Source: Cognatiyoonia sp965661665
GTDB lineage: Bacteria; Pseudomonadota; Alphaproteobacteria; Rhodobacterales; Rhodobacteraceae
Length of the DNA: 64,000 bases
NCBI RefSeq assembly: GCF_965661665.1
Contig: NZ_CBFIEO010000016.1
Location: forward strand, 1-64,000
Reading direction: 5' to 3'
Shown: positions 1 through 8,420 of the stretch, in pieces
Numbering within the stretch: position 1 is the first letter of the stretch
Layout: each line of letters begins with the position of its first letter
Position numbers and translations under genes: made by a program
The notes under the pieces: model-generated
What the model saw: only the letters and a program-made list of their open reading frames with translations
Database searches by the model: none
Told to the model about the DNA's origin: nothing

Positions 1-1
1 G

Positions 2-982
2 GATATGGTAGAGGTGTGGCGCGGCAACTTTTTGGAGTCCGTGCACCAAGGCCACGCTGTCATCTGTGACGCAGCGGGCGAGATTGTGGAGGCGTGGGGC
101 GACCCTGACGCCATCATCTATCCCCGCTCGTCGTGCAAAATGATCCAAGCGCTGCCGCTGATTGAAAGCGGTGCAGCTGATGCTTTTGGTCTGACGTCTG
201 AGCATTTGGCGCTCGCCTGCGCTTCCCACAACGCCGCCGCGATTCACACCGACCGCGTGGCCCGATGGCTCAAAGACCTCGATCTGACCGACGATGACCT
301 GCGCTGCGGCCCACAACCCCCTGGCGACAAAGCTGCGCGTGAGGCGCTGATCAAGACCGATCAAAGTCCCTGCCAAATCCACAACAACTGCTCTGGCAAG
401 CACACGGGCTTTCTGACGCTCAACAAACACTTGCGCGGCGGGCCGAACTATGAACTCATCGATCACCCAGTCCAACAGGCCAACAAAGCTGCGTTTGAGG
501 AACTGACCGGCGAAACCAGCCCTGCCTTTGGCATCGATGGATGCTCCGCCCCCAACCACGCCTGCACCGTTCACGGTTTCGCCCGCAGCCTTGCATTCTT
601 TGCCACTGCGCAAGACCGCTCAGACATTCGCTCTGTCGCCGCGCAGCAGCTTGTCACGGCCGTGACCCAACATCCCGACCTTGTCGCGGGGGAGGGGCGG
701 GCCTGCACTGAACTCATGCGTGCCGCCGATGGCAAAGTGGCTCTCAAAACAGGGGCGGAGGCTGTTTTCAGTGCCATCATCCCTGAAAAACGCCTTTCCG
801 TGGCGCTCAAGATCACTGATGGCGCGTACCGTGCGAGCGAGGCGGTGATTGCCGCGATCCTCGTCAAACTAGGCGTGCTCGACCCAAACCACCCCGCCAC
901 AATCAAACGCATGATCCCCAAAATCACCAATTGGCGCGGGTTGGAGGCAGGGTTCATCTGCCCCACCGCTGCCCTCCGCTAA
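2..982 (+). CDS. L-asparaginase II family protein, 5' end at window edge
   Basis: The product belongs to the Asparaginase_II family (the rhizobial/thermolabile type, unrelated to E. coli AnsA/AnsB), which hydrolyses L-asparagine to aspartate and ammonia in the cytoplasm. Numbering from the ATG at position 5, family motifs are YPRSSCKMIQ (39-48), HNNCSGKHTGF (126-136) and GIDGCSAPNH (176-185). The frame stays open through the first bases of the window, and family members usually start a few residues before the VEVWRG motif, so the true start is probably just upstream of the window. The visible 325 residues are close to full length. The 3' end lies 10 bp before exonuclease III, in the same direction. 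Confidence 0.88.
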   Translation, partial: DMVEVWRGNFLESVHQGHAVICDAAGEIVEAWGDPDAIIYPRSSCKMIQALPLIESGAADAFGLTSEHLALACASHNAAAIHTDRVARWLKDLDLTDDDLRCGPQPPGDKAAREALIKTDQSPCQIHNNCSGKHTGFLTLNKHLRGGPNYELIDHPVQQANKAAFEELTGETSPAFGIDGCSAPNHACTVHGFARSLAFFATAQDRSDIRSVAAQQLVTAVTQHPDLVAGEGRACTELMRAADGKVALKTGAEAVFSAIIPEKRLSVALKITDGAYRASEAVIAAILVKLGVLDPNHPATIKRMIPKITNWRGLEAGFICPTAALR

Positions 983-992
983 GGAAACACTC

Positions 993-1781
993 ATGGCCTT
1001 TACGCTCGCCACTTGGAACATCAACTCCGTCCGTCTACGCGAAGACATCGTCGCGCAATTGATGCGGGACGAAGCGCCTGACGTCCTCTGTCTGCAAGAA
1101 TGCAAAAGCCCGGTGGAGAAGATCCCGCAAGAGCAGTTCCAAGCGCTGGGCTACACCCACATGGTCGCGCGCGGGCAGAAGGGGTACAACGGCGTTGCGA
1201 TCTTCTCCAAGATCCCGATGGTGGAGGCAGGGGCAGAGGACTACGCAAACCTGGGCCACGCCCGCCACATTGCGGGCACGTTGGAGAATGGCGTCACCGT
1301 CCACAACTTCTATGTGCCTGCAGGTGGGGACGTGGCAGACCGCGAGGTGAATGAGAAGTTCGGTCAAAAGCTCGATTACCTCAATGACATGCGCGACGCC
1401 TTTCACAAAAACGCGCCGCAGAAATCCATCCTCGTCGGTGATTTGAACATCGCCCCGCGGGAGGATGACGTCTGGGATCACAAGAAGCTGCTGAAGGTCG
1501 TCAGCCATACACCGGTGGAGGTCGAAGCCCTCGCCGAAGTCCAAGACGTAGGCCGCTGGGTCGACGTCACCCGCACCGACATTCCCTATGGTAAACTCTA
1601 CAGCTGGTGGTCCTATCGCGCCCGTGACTGGGACGCTGCCGACAAAGGCCGCCGCTTAGACCACGTCTGGGCTACGCCGGATATCGCAGGCGCGGCGCAT
1701 GGGAGCCGTGTGTTGCGGGATGCTCGTGGGTGGGAGAAACCGAGCGACCATGCGCCGGTGTTTGCGACGTTTGATTTGTAG
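993..1781 (+). CDS. xth: Exodeoxyribonuclease III
   Basis: A 262-residue exonuclease III of the endonuclease/exonuclease/phosphatase fold, which cleaves at abasic sites and degrades DNA 3' to 5' during base excision repair. Signature elements are the N-terminal WNINSVR (8-14), the metal-binding glutamate in LQECK (about residue 36), GDLNIAP (about 147-153), LDHVWA, and the C-terminal catalytic SDHAPV. Length is normal for the family (about 260). It starts 10 bp after the asparaginase gene. Downstream lies the decayed frame 1831-2694 rather than another intact gene. Confidence 0.95.
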   Translation: MAFTLATWNINSVRLREDIVAQLMRDEAPDVLCLQECKSPVEKIPQEQFQALGYTHMVARGQKGYNGVAIFSKIPMVEAGAEDYANLGHARHIAGTLENGVTVHNFYVPAGGDVADREVNEKFGQKLDYLNDMRDAFHKNAPQKSILVGDLNIAPREDDVWDHKKLLKVVSHTPVEVEALAEVQDVGRWVDVTRTDIPYGKLYSWWSYRARDWDAADKGRRLDHVWATPDIAGAAHGSRVLRDARGWEKPSDHAPVFATFDL

Positions 1782-1830
1782 TCGCTGATGATGCGGAAAA
1801 GCCCTAAAAGAAAACCCCACAGGGACTCCA

Positions 1831-2694
1831 ATGATTAACAAATTATTGAGACAGTTCGACACTACAATGGGTTCTTTGGGGTCTTTACAGAGTGTTCAGA
1901 CGGCCAACAAACCAGACTTAACTGAAGCGATTGTTAGACTTCGCGCTCTGAAGTCGCAGTTTGCGGAGTGCATGGAAATAAATGGGAGAACTCAAGCGAA
2001 AGAGTCGATCTTTTATGCCATGCCAAGATACGATCCAGAACGGGGGGCATTTGTCTAACGTATAGACGACAAGGAAGTAGAGGTTTTCAGACTAGAGCCT
2101 TCGGCGGATGGAAAGCTGGTCGAGGTGAAACACCTTGTAAGTCTTTCAGCGTTTGTGCCTGGTTCTCGCAATCCATCAGTCTCCATACCGCCAGAGCTTG
2201 AAGAACTAGGGATCCAGCTAAGTTCGACGGCTGAAGCTTTTCATTCTGGTGCAAATCGCTGGTGGTAGCTACTTGAAACAAGAGTCGTGGAACGATTAAG
2301 GCCAATCTTTATTGGTGTGCAACTTGTTCGAAATACGCTAACAGAACACCCTGGCAAAACGTTCAAAAACTCAGTATCCGGTCACATCAATTCGTTTGGC
2401 ACGAGCAGTCAAAGCGGTCCTATCATCAAACCATTGAGGTTTGTGGCATAGACAAATGAGTTTCAGGATGTAGGGCTCATTCTAAATGTGGTTGATATGC
2501 TTTCATTGGCGGTAGATCATATCAAGTTTTTCACAGATCAAGAGCATAGGAATGGTTGGCTGTGCTAGATTATTCGCACGCAAGATGCGGAGTGGCACGT
2601 TAGAGCTTATGAGCTAGGTCGAGCATCGAGAGTCCAGTCAAACAATGACAGAACCAAATCCCCCTTGGACATTCCGCCCCCTGCGCACATATAA
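1831..2694 (+). pseudogene. Unrecognised gene broken by four in-frame stop codons
   Basis: A reading frame begins at ATG 1831 and runs as protein-like sequence to TAA 2692-2694. It is interrupted only by nonsense codons: TAA 2056-2058, TAG 2266-2268, TAG 2449-2451 and TAG 2566-2568, with no frameshift needed. The segments read as ordinary protein, for example YAMPRYDPERGAFV before the first stop, then RIDDKEVEVFRLEPSADGKL after it. The first uninterrupted piece is 75 codons (1831-2058). The stretch looks AT-richer than its neighbours, which suggests acquired DNA. I do not recognise the family. The last 30 or so codons may lie beyond the original stop, because they run into the cnoX promoter region. 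Confidence 0.7.
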
Positions 2695-2723
2695 GCCCCA
2701 AGACCAATTCGTAGGAGCGCGCC

Positions 2724-3641
2724 ATGATTGAATTTGGTGGAACCCCAACAGCCGCCCCAGCCGGTGATCTGATCATCGACGGGACCGATGACACCTTTAT
2801 GCAAAACGTGATCGAGGCGTCGCAAACGACCCCGGTCATCGTAGATTTCTGGGCAACATGGTGCGGCCCCTGTAAAACGCTCGGCCCTGCAATCGAGGCT
2901 TCCGTCACCAAAGCAGGTGGTGCCGTGAAGCTCGTCAAAATCGACGTCGACGCCAACCCCGCCTTCGCGGGCCAGTTGCGCGTGCAGTCGATCCCGACGG
3001 TCTACGCCTTCTGGAAGGGCCAGCCGGTTGATGGCTTCCAAGGCGCGATCCCACCCTCTGAAATCGACGGATTTGTCGAGAAGGTTGCAGCCCTCGGCGG
3101 TGGTGCCCCCGACGGCGGGTTGAACGATGCGATTGAAGCGGCAGAGGCGATGCTCGCCGAAGGGGCGGCCGCCGATGCCGCCGAAACCTTTGCCGCGATC
3201 CTGCAAGAACTGCCCGAAAACCCCGCCGCCTACGCGGGCCTTGTCAAATCCTACCTTGCGCTGGGCGACACTGATCAAGCCGAAGCGATCTTGAACGGTG
3301 CGCCCGCCGAAATCTCTGCCGATCCAGCGCTTGAAGCGGTCGCCGCGCAGATCGCGCTTGCCAGAGAAGCGGCAGACGCAAGGCCAGTGGCGGACCTGAT
3401 GGCAAAGATCGACGCCAACCCTGACGATCACGCCACCCGCCTTGAACTCGCAACAGCACTTCATGCCAACGGCAAAGCGGCTGAGGCGGTTGATCACCTG
3501 CTTGAACTGTTCCGCCGCGACCGCGAATGGCAGGAGGGCGCTGCAAAAGCCCAGCTTTTCAAGCTCTTCGACGCGCTCGAACCCACCGATCCCGTCGTTT
3601 TGAACGGTCGCCGCAAACTGTCATCGATGATATTTGCCTAG
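2724..3641 (+). CDS. cnoX: CnoX/YbbN-type thioredoxin-TPR co-chaperone
   Basis: A 305-residue protein with an N-terminal thioredoxin fold and a C-terminal helical, TPR-like half, the layout of CnoX (YbbN), a holdase that protects clients from oxidation and hands them to chaperonin. The redox motif WCGPC is intact (C47, C50), as in alphaproteobacterial members; E. coli YbbN has lost the first cysteine. The helical half contains TPR-like repeats, for example NPAAYAGLVKSYLALG. An AGGAG ribosome binding site lies just upstream of ATG 2724. The LON-domain gene follows after 26 bp and is probably co-transcribed. Confidence 0.88.
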   Translation: MIEFGGTPTAAPAGDLIIDGTDDTFMQNVIEASQTTPVIVDFWATWCGPCKTLGPAIEASVTKAGGAVKLVKIDVDANPAFAGQLRVQSIPTVYAFWKGQPVDGFQGAIPPSEIDGFVEKVAALGGGAPDGGLNDAIEAAEAMLAEGAAADAAETFAAILQELPENPAAYAGLVKSYLALGDTDQAEAILNGAPAEISADPALEAVAAQIALAREAADARPVADLMAKIDANPDDHATRLELATALHANGKAAEAVDHLLELFRRDREWQEGAAKAQLFKLFDALEPTDPVVLNGRRKLSSMIFA

Positions 3642-3667
3642 GCAAGTTGTTGCACTACCTTAGGTCC

Positions 3668-4309
3668 ATGAGCCAAGCCAGGGACCTTCCAGACACAATC
3701 GCGGTTTTCCCCCTTTCCGGGGCGCTTTTGTTGCCACGTGCCAAACTGCCGCTGCACATCTTTGAGCCGCGGTATTTGGCGATGATTGATGACGCGTTGA
3801 AAACACCTCAACGCCTGATCGGTATGGTGCAACCGTTCGAAAGCCCGTCAGGTAAGGAGTCGCTGCAAACCATCGGCTGCGCCGGTCGCATTACCGCCTT
3901 ATCTGAAACCGAAGATGGGCGCTACATGATCAACCTGTCCGGCATGTCCCGCTTCCGCATTCTGGAAGAGGTTGGGGGCTTCACGCCGTACCGCCGGTGC
4001 ACAGTGAACTGGGCGGGATTTGGCCGTGATCTTGGCAAAACCGAAACCGACCCCAGCTTCAATCGTCCTGCATTCCTGAAAGCGTTGCAGCGGTACTTCG
4101 ACGATCAAGGTCTGAAAACAGATTGGGAGTCTCTTAGTGAAGCAGACGACGAAATGCTCATCAACTACATTTCCATCCTCTGCCCGTTTGAGCCGGAAGA
4201 TAAGCAAGCCCTGCTCGAAGCACCGTCGCTGACCACCCGCCGTGAGACCTTGATGACCCTCATCGAATTTGCGATGCGTGGCGGGTCCGCGGATGAGGTT
4301 ATGCAATGA
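3668..4309 (+). CDS. LON substrate-binding domain protein
   Basis: A 213-residue stand-alone LON N-terminal (substrate-binding) domain without the ATPase or protease parts of Lon. The family start is clear: DLPDTIAVFPLSGALLLP, followed by LPLHIFEPRYLAMIDDAL and the G-x-I-G-x-x-G-like segment TIGCAGRITA. I chose ATG 3668 because homology begins there; an upstream in-frame start would overlap the end of cnoX. The stop overlaps the start of the next gene (ATGA), implying translational coupling. The exact role of such orphan LON domains is not established; a protein-quality role is inferred from the CnoX neighbour. Confidence 0.88.
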   Translation: MSQARDLPDTIAVFPLSGALLLPRAKLPLHIFEPRYLAMIDDALKTPQRLIGMVQPFESPSGKESLQTIGCAGRITALSETEDGRYMINLSGMSRFRILEEVGGFTPYRRCTVNWAGFGRDLGKTETDPSFNRPAFLKALQRYFDDQGLKTDWESLSEADDEMLINYISILCPFEPEDKQALLEAPSLTTRRETLMTLIEFAMRGGSADEVMQ

Positions 4310-4485
4310 GCGACACAGAATTTGATCCCAAAATGCTAGAGGCGTTGGTCTGCCCGCTCACCCATGCTGGCCTCGACTTTGATCCTGAAAATCAAGAATT
4401 GATCTCAAAGCCCGCGATGCTGGCTTTCCCCGTGCGCGATGGCATTCCTGTAATGCTCGTCGATGAGGCACGCGCGCTCGACTAA
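4306..4485 (+). CDS. Trm112 family / UPF0434 small protein
   Basis: A 59-residue protein of the Trm112p/YcaR family, with the typical LEALVCPLTHAGLDFD start and the FPVRDGIPVMLVDEARALD end. Eukaryotic and archaeal Trm112 activates methyltransferases; the bacterial role is not firmly known. Only one cysteine is present, so the zinc-binding pairs of some relatives are missing. The start overlaps the LON-domain stop by 4 bp. The TAA stop (4483-4485) overlaps the stop of the convergent hydroxylase gene (TAG, complement of 4482-4484). Confidence 0.85.
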   Translation: MSDTEFDPKMLEALVCPLTHAGLDFDPENQELISKPAMLAFPVRDGIPVMLVDEARALD

Positions 4486-5699
4486 CCCGCCATCAGCGAT
4501 GGTAGGTCGCCGTTCAATCCTGCCGCTTCCCGCATGAACCCGCGCCGCAGGCTTGGTGTCGCATTGATCACGCCCATCCCGATGTCACGTCCCAATCGGA
4601 GCAGGGGATTGTCATTAGAAAACAGGCGGTTAAATCCGTCTGTCGCCATTGCTAGCTTCGCCGTGTCAAACTGGCGCCAGCGGCGGTAGTTTTCCAAAAC
4701 CAGGGGATTGCCAATATCTTCGCCCCGCTGCCTCGCCTCCGTCAGCACATCCGCCAAGGCGGCCACATCCCTGAACCCAGCGTTTAGGCCTTGCCCCGCA
4801 ATTGGGTGTATTCCATGCGCCGCATCGCCCACCAACGTCACACGATTCGCGACCAATGCGTTGGCGATGCTGAGGTTCAACGGGTAGGAGAAACGTTTCC
4901 CGTAAAGGGTCAAATCCCCCAAGAAACTGCCAAACGCAGGTTTCAACGCTTCCAGAAAATCCGCATCTGACATCTCGCGCATCTGCTCGGCTTTCGCCTT
5001 GGCTTCGCTCCACACAATCGCGCTGCGGTTTTGGGTCAGCGGCAAAATCGCCAGTGGTCCGCCCGGCATAAAGAATTGATGCGCAATCCCGTTGTGGGGC
5101 TTTTCATGTGCCACAGCACAGACCAGCGCCAATTGGTCATAGTTCCAAACCGTGCGCTTGATGCCTGCGCGTTCGGCTGTTCCGCTTTGGCGTCCATCGG
5201 CCCCAACCAGGACCGCAGACCGCACGATGCGGCATGTGTCGGTTTCCACAGTGACGGAAGCGGGTTCCGCCGTCTGCGCCACCACGGTTTCCCCCGCAAT
5301 ATGCTCAATCAACTCGCTTGTCGCGACCGCATCCAGCATGGCACGGCGCAGGTGGCGATCCTCAACCAGAAAGCCCATCGGCCCTTCGCCAAGCTCCGCA
5401 TGGTCGAAATGCATAATCCATGGGCTTGGCCCTTCGCCAGCACGACCATCCGTGACCTTGATCTCCACCATCGGCTGGGCGTCCGCCTCAACCGCCGACC
5501 ACAAGCCAAGCGCCCGCAACATCCGCTGCGAACTCAGCGCCAAAGCATAGCTGCGGCCATCGAAATCAGGTTTCTCGCGTGTTGCAACGGTCGCACTGTC
5601 AATGAGCGCAACCTGCATCCCAGACCGCGCACAGGCCAAAGCCAAGATCGGGCCGTTCAGCCCACCCCCGACAATCGTAATATCTGCGCATTGATCCAT
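4482..5699 (-). CDS. UbiH/UbiF-type FAD-dependent monooxygenase (ubiquinone hydroxylase family)
   Basis: A 405-residue class A flavin monooxygenase of the UbiH/UbiF/COQ6 family, which hydroxylates the ring of ubiquinone precursors. It shows the N-terminal dinucleotide-binding motif ITIVGGGLNG, the DG motif VLVGADGRQSG and the FAD-ribityl GD motif LVGDAAHGIHPIAGQGLNAG. I chose ATG at 5699 because the FAD motif follows within ten residues, as usual. Which ring position it acts on cannot be told from sequence. It is divergent from the amidase gene (82 bp between starts) and convergent with the Trm112-like gene. Confidence 0.88.
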   Translation of the reverse strand: MDQCADITIVGGGLNGPILALACARSGMQVALIDSATVATREKPDFDGRSYALALSSQRMLRALGLWSAVEADAQPMVEIKVTDGRAGEGPSPWIMHFDHAELGEGPMGFLVEDRHLRRAMLDAVATSELIEHIAGETVVAQTAEPASVTVETDTCRIVRSAVLVGADGRQSGTAERAGIKRTVWNYDQLALVCAVAHEKPHNGIAHQFFMPGGPLAILPLTQNRSAIVWSEAKAKAEQMREMSDADFLEALKPAFGSFLGDLTLYGKRFSYPLNLSIANALVANRVTLVGDAAHGIHPIAGQGLNAGFRDVAALADVLTEARQRGEDIGNPLVLENYRRWRQFDTAKLAMATDGFNRLFSNDNPLLRLGRDIGMGVINATPSLRRGFMREAAGLNGDLPSLMAG

Positions 5700-5781
5700 G
5701 CCCCGACCTAATCCAAGCGCGCATGGATTGTCCATGCGGTGTGCTGCCGCTAGGTTGCGACCCATTGGCAGGAAAGGGGAC

Positions 5782-7113
5782 ATGATGGAAGATTGGCGCT
5801 GGATGACCGCTGCGGACTTGGGCAGTGGAATTGCTGCAGGTCAGATTGACCCTGTTGAGCTGACAGAGGTGTATCTGACCGCCATCGAAACCCACCCCGA
5901 AAGCGTCCGCATCTATGCCCGTGTCACCCCAAACCGCGCGCGGTCAGAGGCCGCCGCAGCCTCGAAACGGGCCAAGATGGGCCAGCGGCTCAGCCCCTTG
6001 GACGGCGTGCCGATCTCTTGGAAAGACCTGATTGACAGCAAAGACGTCGCGACAGAAGCAGGCACAGCCCTGATGAATGGCAGGACACCGACCGAAGACG
6101 CAGCGGTGTTGAAACTGGCAACCGCTGCGGGTCTTGTCTGCCTTGGCAAAACCCATCTGTCGGAGATTGCCTTCTCCGGCCTCGGCGTGAACCCGATCAC
6201 GGCCACATCGCCCAATGTGCATGATCCTGACGTCGCGCCCGGTGGCTCCTCCTCTGGTGCTGCCGCCTCTGTCGCTTTCGGCCTTGCCGCCGCTGGCATT
6301 GGTTCTGACACCGGCGGTTCTGTTCGTATCCCATCTGCGTGGAACGACCTCACCGGCCTCAAAACCACCGTCGGGCGCCTTTCGACCAAAAACGTTGTTC
6401 CGCTCTGCGAAAGCTTCGATTCCATTGGGCCGCTCTGCCGCAGCGTCGAAGACACCGCGCTTCTGATGAGTATTATGGAAGGGGCAGGGGCCGCTGACTT
6501 GCGTGGGGCATCCCTGTCAGGCACCAATCTCGCCGTGCTCAACACCATTGGGATGGACGATCTTCAGGACAGCCCAAAAGCCGCGTTCGAGGCGGCGGTA
6601 GATAAACTGACCGTCGCTGGTGCCACGATCCACCAGATCGACATGCCTCAGATGCTGGACGCTTTCGCCGTCGCAGGCCCGCTTTACACCGCTGACAGCT
6701 GGTCGTGGTGGCGCGACCGCATCGAAAAAGACCCGACCAAGATGTTTTCGCAAATCTACGACCGGATCAAAGTTGGCGCAGATGTGGCCGCCGCCGACTA
6801 TCTGAACAGCTGGCGCAAGCTTCACGACGTCCGCGAAATCTACCGCGCCCAAACCGCGCAATACGACGCGTTGATCCTCCCATCCTGCCCGATCATGCCG
6901 CCCAATGTCGCAAGACTGCTTGAAGATTCGGCCTATTACCTAGAATCGAACCTTTTGGCCCTGCGCAACACACGGGTCGCGAACTTGATGGATGTGCCTT
7001 CCATGAGCCTGCCAACTGGCACCCCGTCTTGTGGCATCATGTTCAACGGTCAGTCAGGAAAAGAGGAAAAACTGCTCCGCCTCGCCACAGCGGCAGAGCG
7101 GGCATTGGCCTAA
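5782..7113 (+). CDS. Amidase signature family protein
   Basis: A 443-residue amidase-signature enzyme with the Ser-cisSer-Lys triad: the lysine in PISWKDLIDSK, the glycine/serine-rich APGGSSSGAAASVAFG segment, and the nucleophile region GIGSDTGGSVRIPSAW. These enzymes hydrolyse small amides or act as GatA-like amidotransferase subunits. A GatA role is unlikely, since no gatB/gatC genes are nearby. The substrate is unknown. A GGAAAGGGGA ribosome binding site lies just before ATG 5782; ATG 5785 is an equally possible start. An aminotransferase gene follows on the same strand. Confidence 0.87.
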   Translation: MMEDWRWMTAADLGSGIAAGQIDPVELTEVYLTAIETHPESVRIYARVTPNRARSEAAAASKRAKMGQRLSPLDGVPISWKDLIDSKDVATEAGTALMNGRTPTEDAAVLKLATAAGLVCLGKTHLSEIAFSGLGVNPITATSPNVHDPDVAPGGSSSGAAASVAFGLAAAGIGSDTGGSVRIPSAWNDLTGLKTTVGRLSTKNVVPLCESFDSIGPLCRSVEDTALLMSIMEGAGAADLRGASLSGTNLAVLNTIGMDDLQDSPKAAFEAAVDKLTVAGATIHQIDMPQMLDAFAVAGPLYTADSWSWWRDRIEKDPTKMFSQIYDRIKVGADVAAADYLNSWRKLHDVREIYRAQTAQYDALILPSCPIMPPNVARLLEDSAYYLESNLLALRNTRVANLMDVPSMSLPTGTPSCGIMFNGQSGKEEKLLRLATAAERALA

Positions 7114-7164
7114 ATGCCACAGGCGGCCCCTCCAACCCCGAATTCTACCGCTTGAATTCTGGAC

Positions 7165-7184
7165 AGCCCGCCGCAGCGCGGGCT
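7165..7184 (+). terminator. Hairpin after the amidase gene (weak terminator candidate)
   Basis: A perfect 7-bp stem AGCCCGC / GCGGGCT with a six-base loop lies 52 bp after the amidase stop. It is not followed by a T-run, so intrinsic termination is uncertain. Confidence 0.3.
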
Positions 7185-7230
7185 ACTCTGCAAAAAAAGC
7201 GCGGCAAAGACTGCGCATACTGAGGCAGAG

Positions 7231-8409
7231 ATGAACTTTCCTGAGCGGTTTGCAAACCTTCCGGTTGCAACGTGGCCCCGCCTGAGGGGCTTGTTGGATT
7301 CCGTACCTCCGGGTGGCGATGTCATTAACATGACCATCGGTGAGCCTCAGCATGCCTTTCCGAAATTTGTCACTGACACGGTGATGGATGCCCTCCCGGA
7401 CCTGAACAAATACCCCAACAACAACGGTATTCCTGAACTCTTGGAGGCGATGGCGGGCTTCCTCAACCGCCGTTACGGCGTGACCATCCCGACCGACCGG
7501 ATCATGGCGCTCAATGGCACACGCGAGGGGCTTTATAACGCGCTCATGGCGATCTGCCCTGAAACCAAGGGCGGTGCGAAGCCGAACGTGTTGGTCCCAA
7601 ACCCGTTCTACCAAGTCTACGCCGTCGCCGCTTTGTCCGTGGCTGCGACGCCTGTTTATGTTCCTGCCACCAAAGAAACCGGGCATCTGCCCGATTTTGC
7701 GGGCTTGGACGGAAAAACGCTCGATCAAACAGCGGTGGTCTACATCTGCTCCCCTGCGAACCCCCAAGGAGCCGTTGCGGACCACGACTATTGGAAAAAT
7801 CTGTTCGAATTGGCCGTCAAGCACGATTTTGTGGTGTTTGCGGACGAATGCTACTCCGAGGTCTACCGCGACACGCCGCCTATTGGCGCGTTGGAAGTCG
7901 CGGAGGAGGTGGGTCTTAACCCCGAACGCCTCATTGTGTTCCATTCCCTCAGCAAACGCTCCAACCTTGCGGGTATGCGCTCTGGCTTCTGCGTCGCGGG
8001 GCCAGAGCCGATCGCACGCATCCGGTCCTTGCGCGCCTATGCAGGCGCACCACTGCCAGGCCCATTTCAAGCGGTCGCAGCCAAAGTTTGGGCGGATGAC
8101 ACACACGTCGCGGAAAGCCGCGCGCTCTATCAGGAGAAATACGCCGTCGCGGATGAGGTTTTGGGCGATCTGCCCGGATACATGTCCCCCGTGGCAGGCT
8201 TCTTTTTGTGGTTGCCCGTCAAAGACGGCGAAACCGCAGCCTTGAAACTCTGGTCAGAAACAGGCGTTCGGGTCCTGCCCGGCGCGTATTTGAGCCACGG
8301 TGAGGGGGCTTATAACCCCGGTAAATCATATATTCGGGTGGCCTTGGTCGCCCCAAAAGAAGATGTGCGGCAAGGGCTGATCAAGCTCAAAAGCTGCCTT
8401 TACGGTTGA
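7231..8409 (+). CDS. Class I/II PLP-dependent aminotransferase (DapC-like)
   Basis: A 392-residue fold-type I aminotransferase. The PLP-binding lysine lies in FHSLSKRSNLAGMRSG, with FADECYSEVYRD containing the PLP-nitrogen aspartate and YICSPANPQGAV the conserved asparagine. The NMTIGEPQHAFP start and overall pattern resemble the proteobacterial succinyldiaminopimelate aminotransferase DapC, so a role in lysine/peptidoglycan synthesis is plausible, but other amino acid specificities cannot be excluded. The gene lies immediately upstream of ftsK. The upstream gap of 117 bp contains a small hairpin. Confidence 0.85.
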   Translation: MNFPERFANLPVATWPRLRGLLDSVPPGGDVINMTIGEPQHAFPKFVTDTVMDALPDLNKYPNNNGIPELLEAMAGFLNRRYGVTIPTDRIMALNGTREGLYNALMAICPETKGGAKPNVLVPNPFYQVYAVAALSVAATPVYVPATKETGHLPDFAGLDGKTLDQTAVVYICSPANPQGAVADHDYWKNLFELAVKHDFVVFADECYSEVYRDTPPIGALEVAEEVGLNPERLIVFHSLSKRSNLAGMRSGFCVAGPEPIARIRSLRAYAGAPLPGPFQAVAAKVWADDTHVAESRALYQEKYAVADEVLGDLPGYMSPVAGFFLWLPVKDGETAALKLWSETGVRVLPGAYLSHGEGAYNPGKSYIRVALVAPKEDVRQGLIKLKSCLYG

Positions 8410-8420
8410 GGATTGTAATT

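Noticed and set aside
5031..5711. A 226-codon plus-strand frame opposite the UbiH-type gene
   Set aside because: Antisense shadow; the minus-strand gene has complete FAD motifs.
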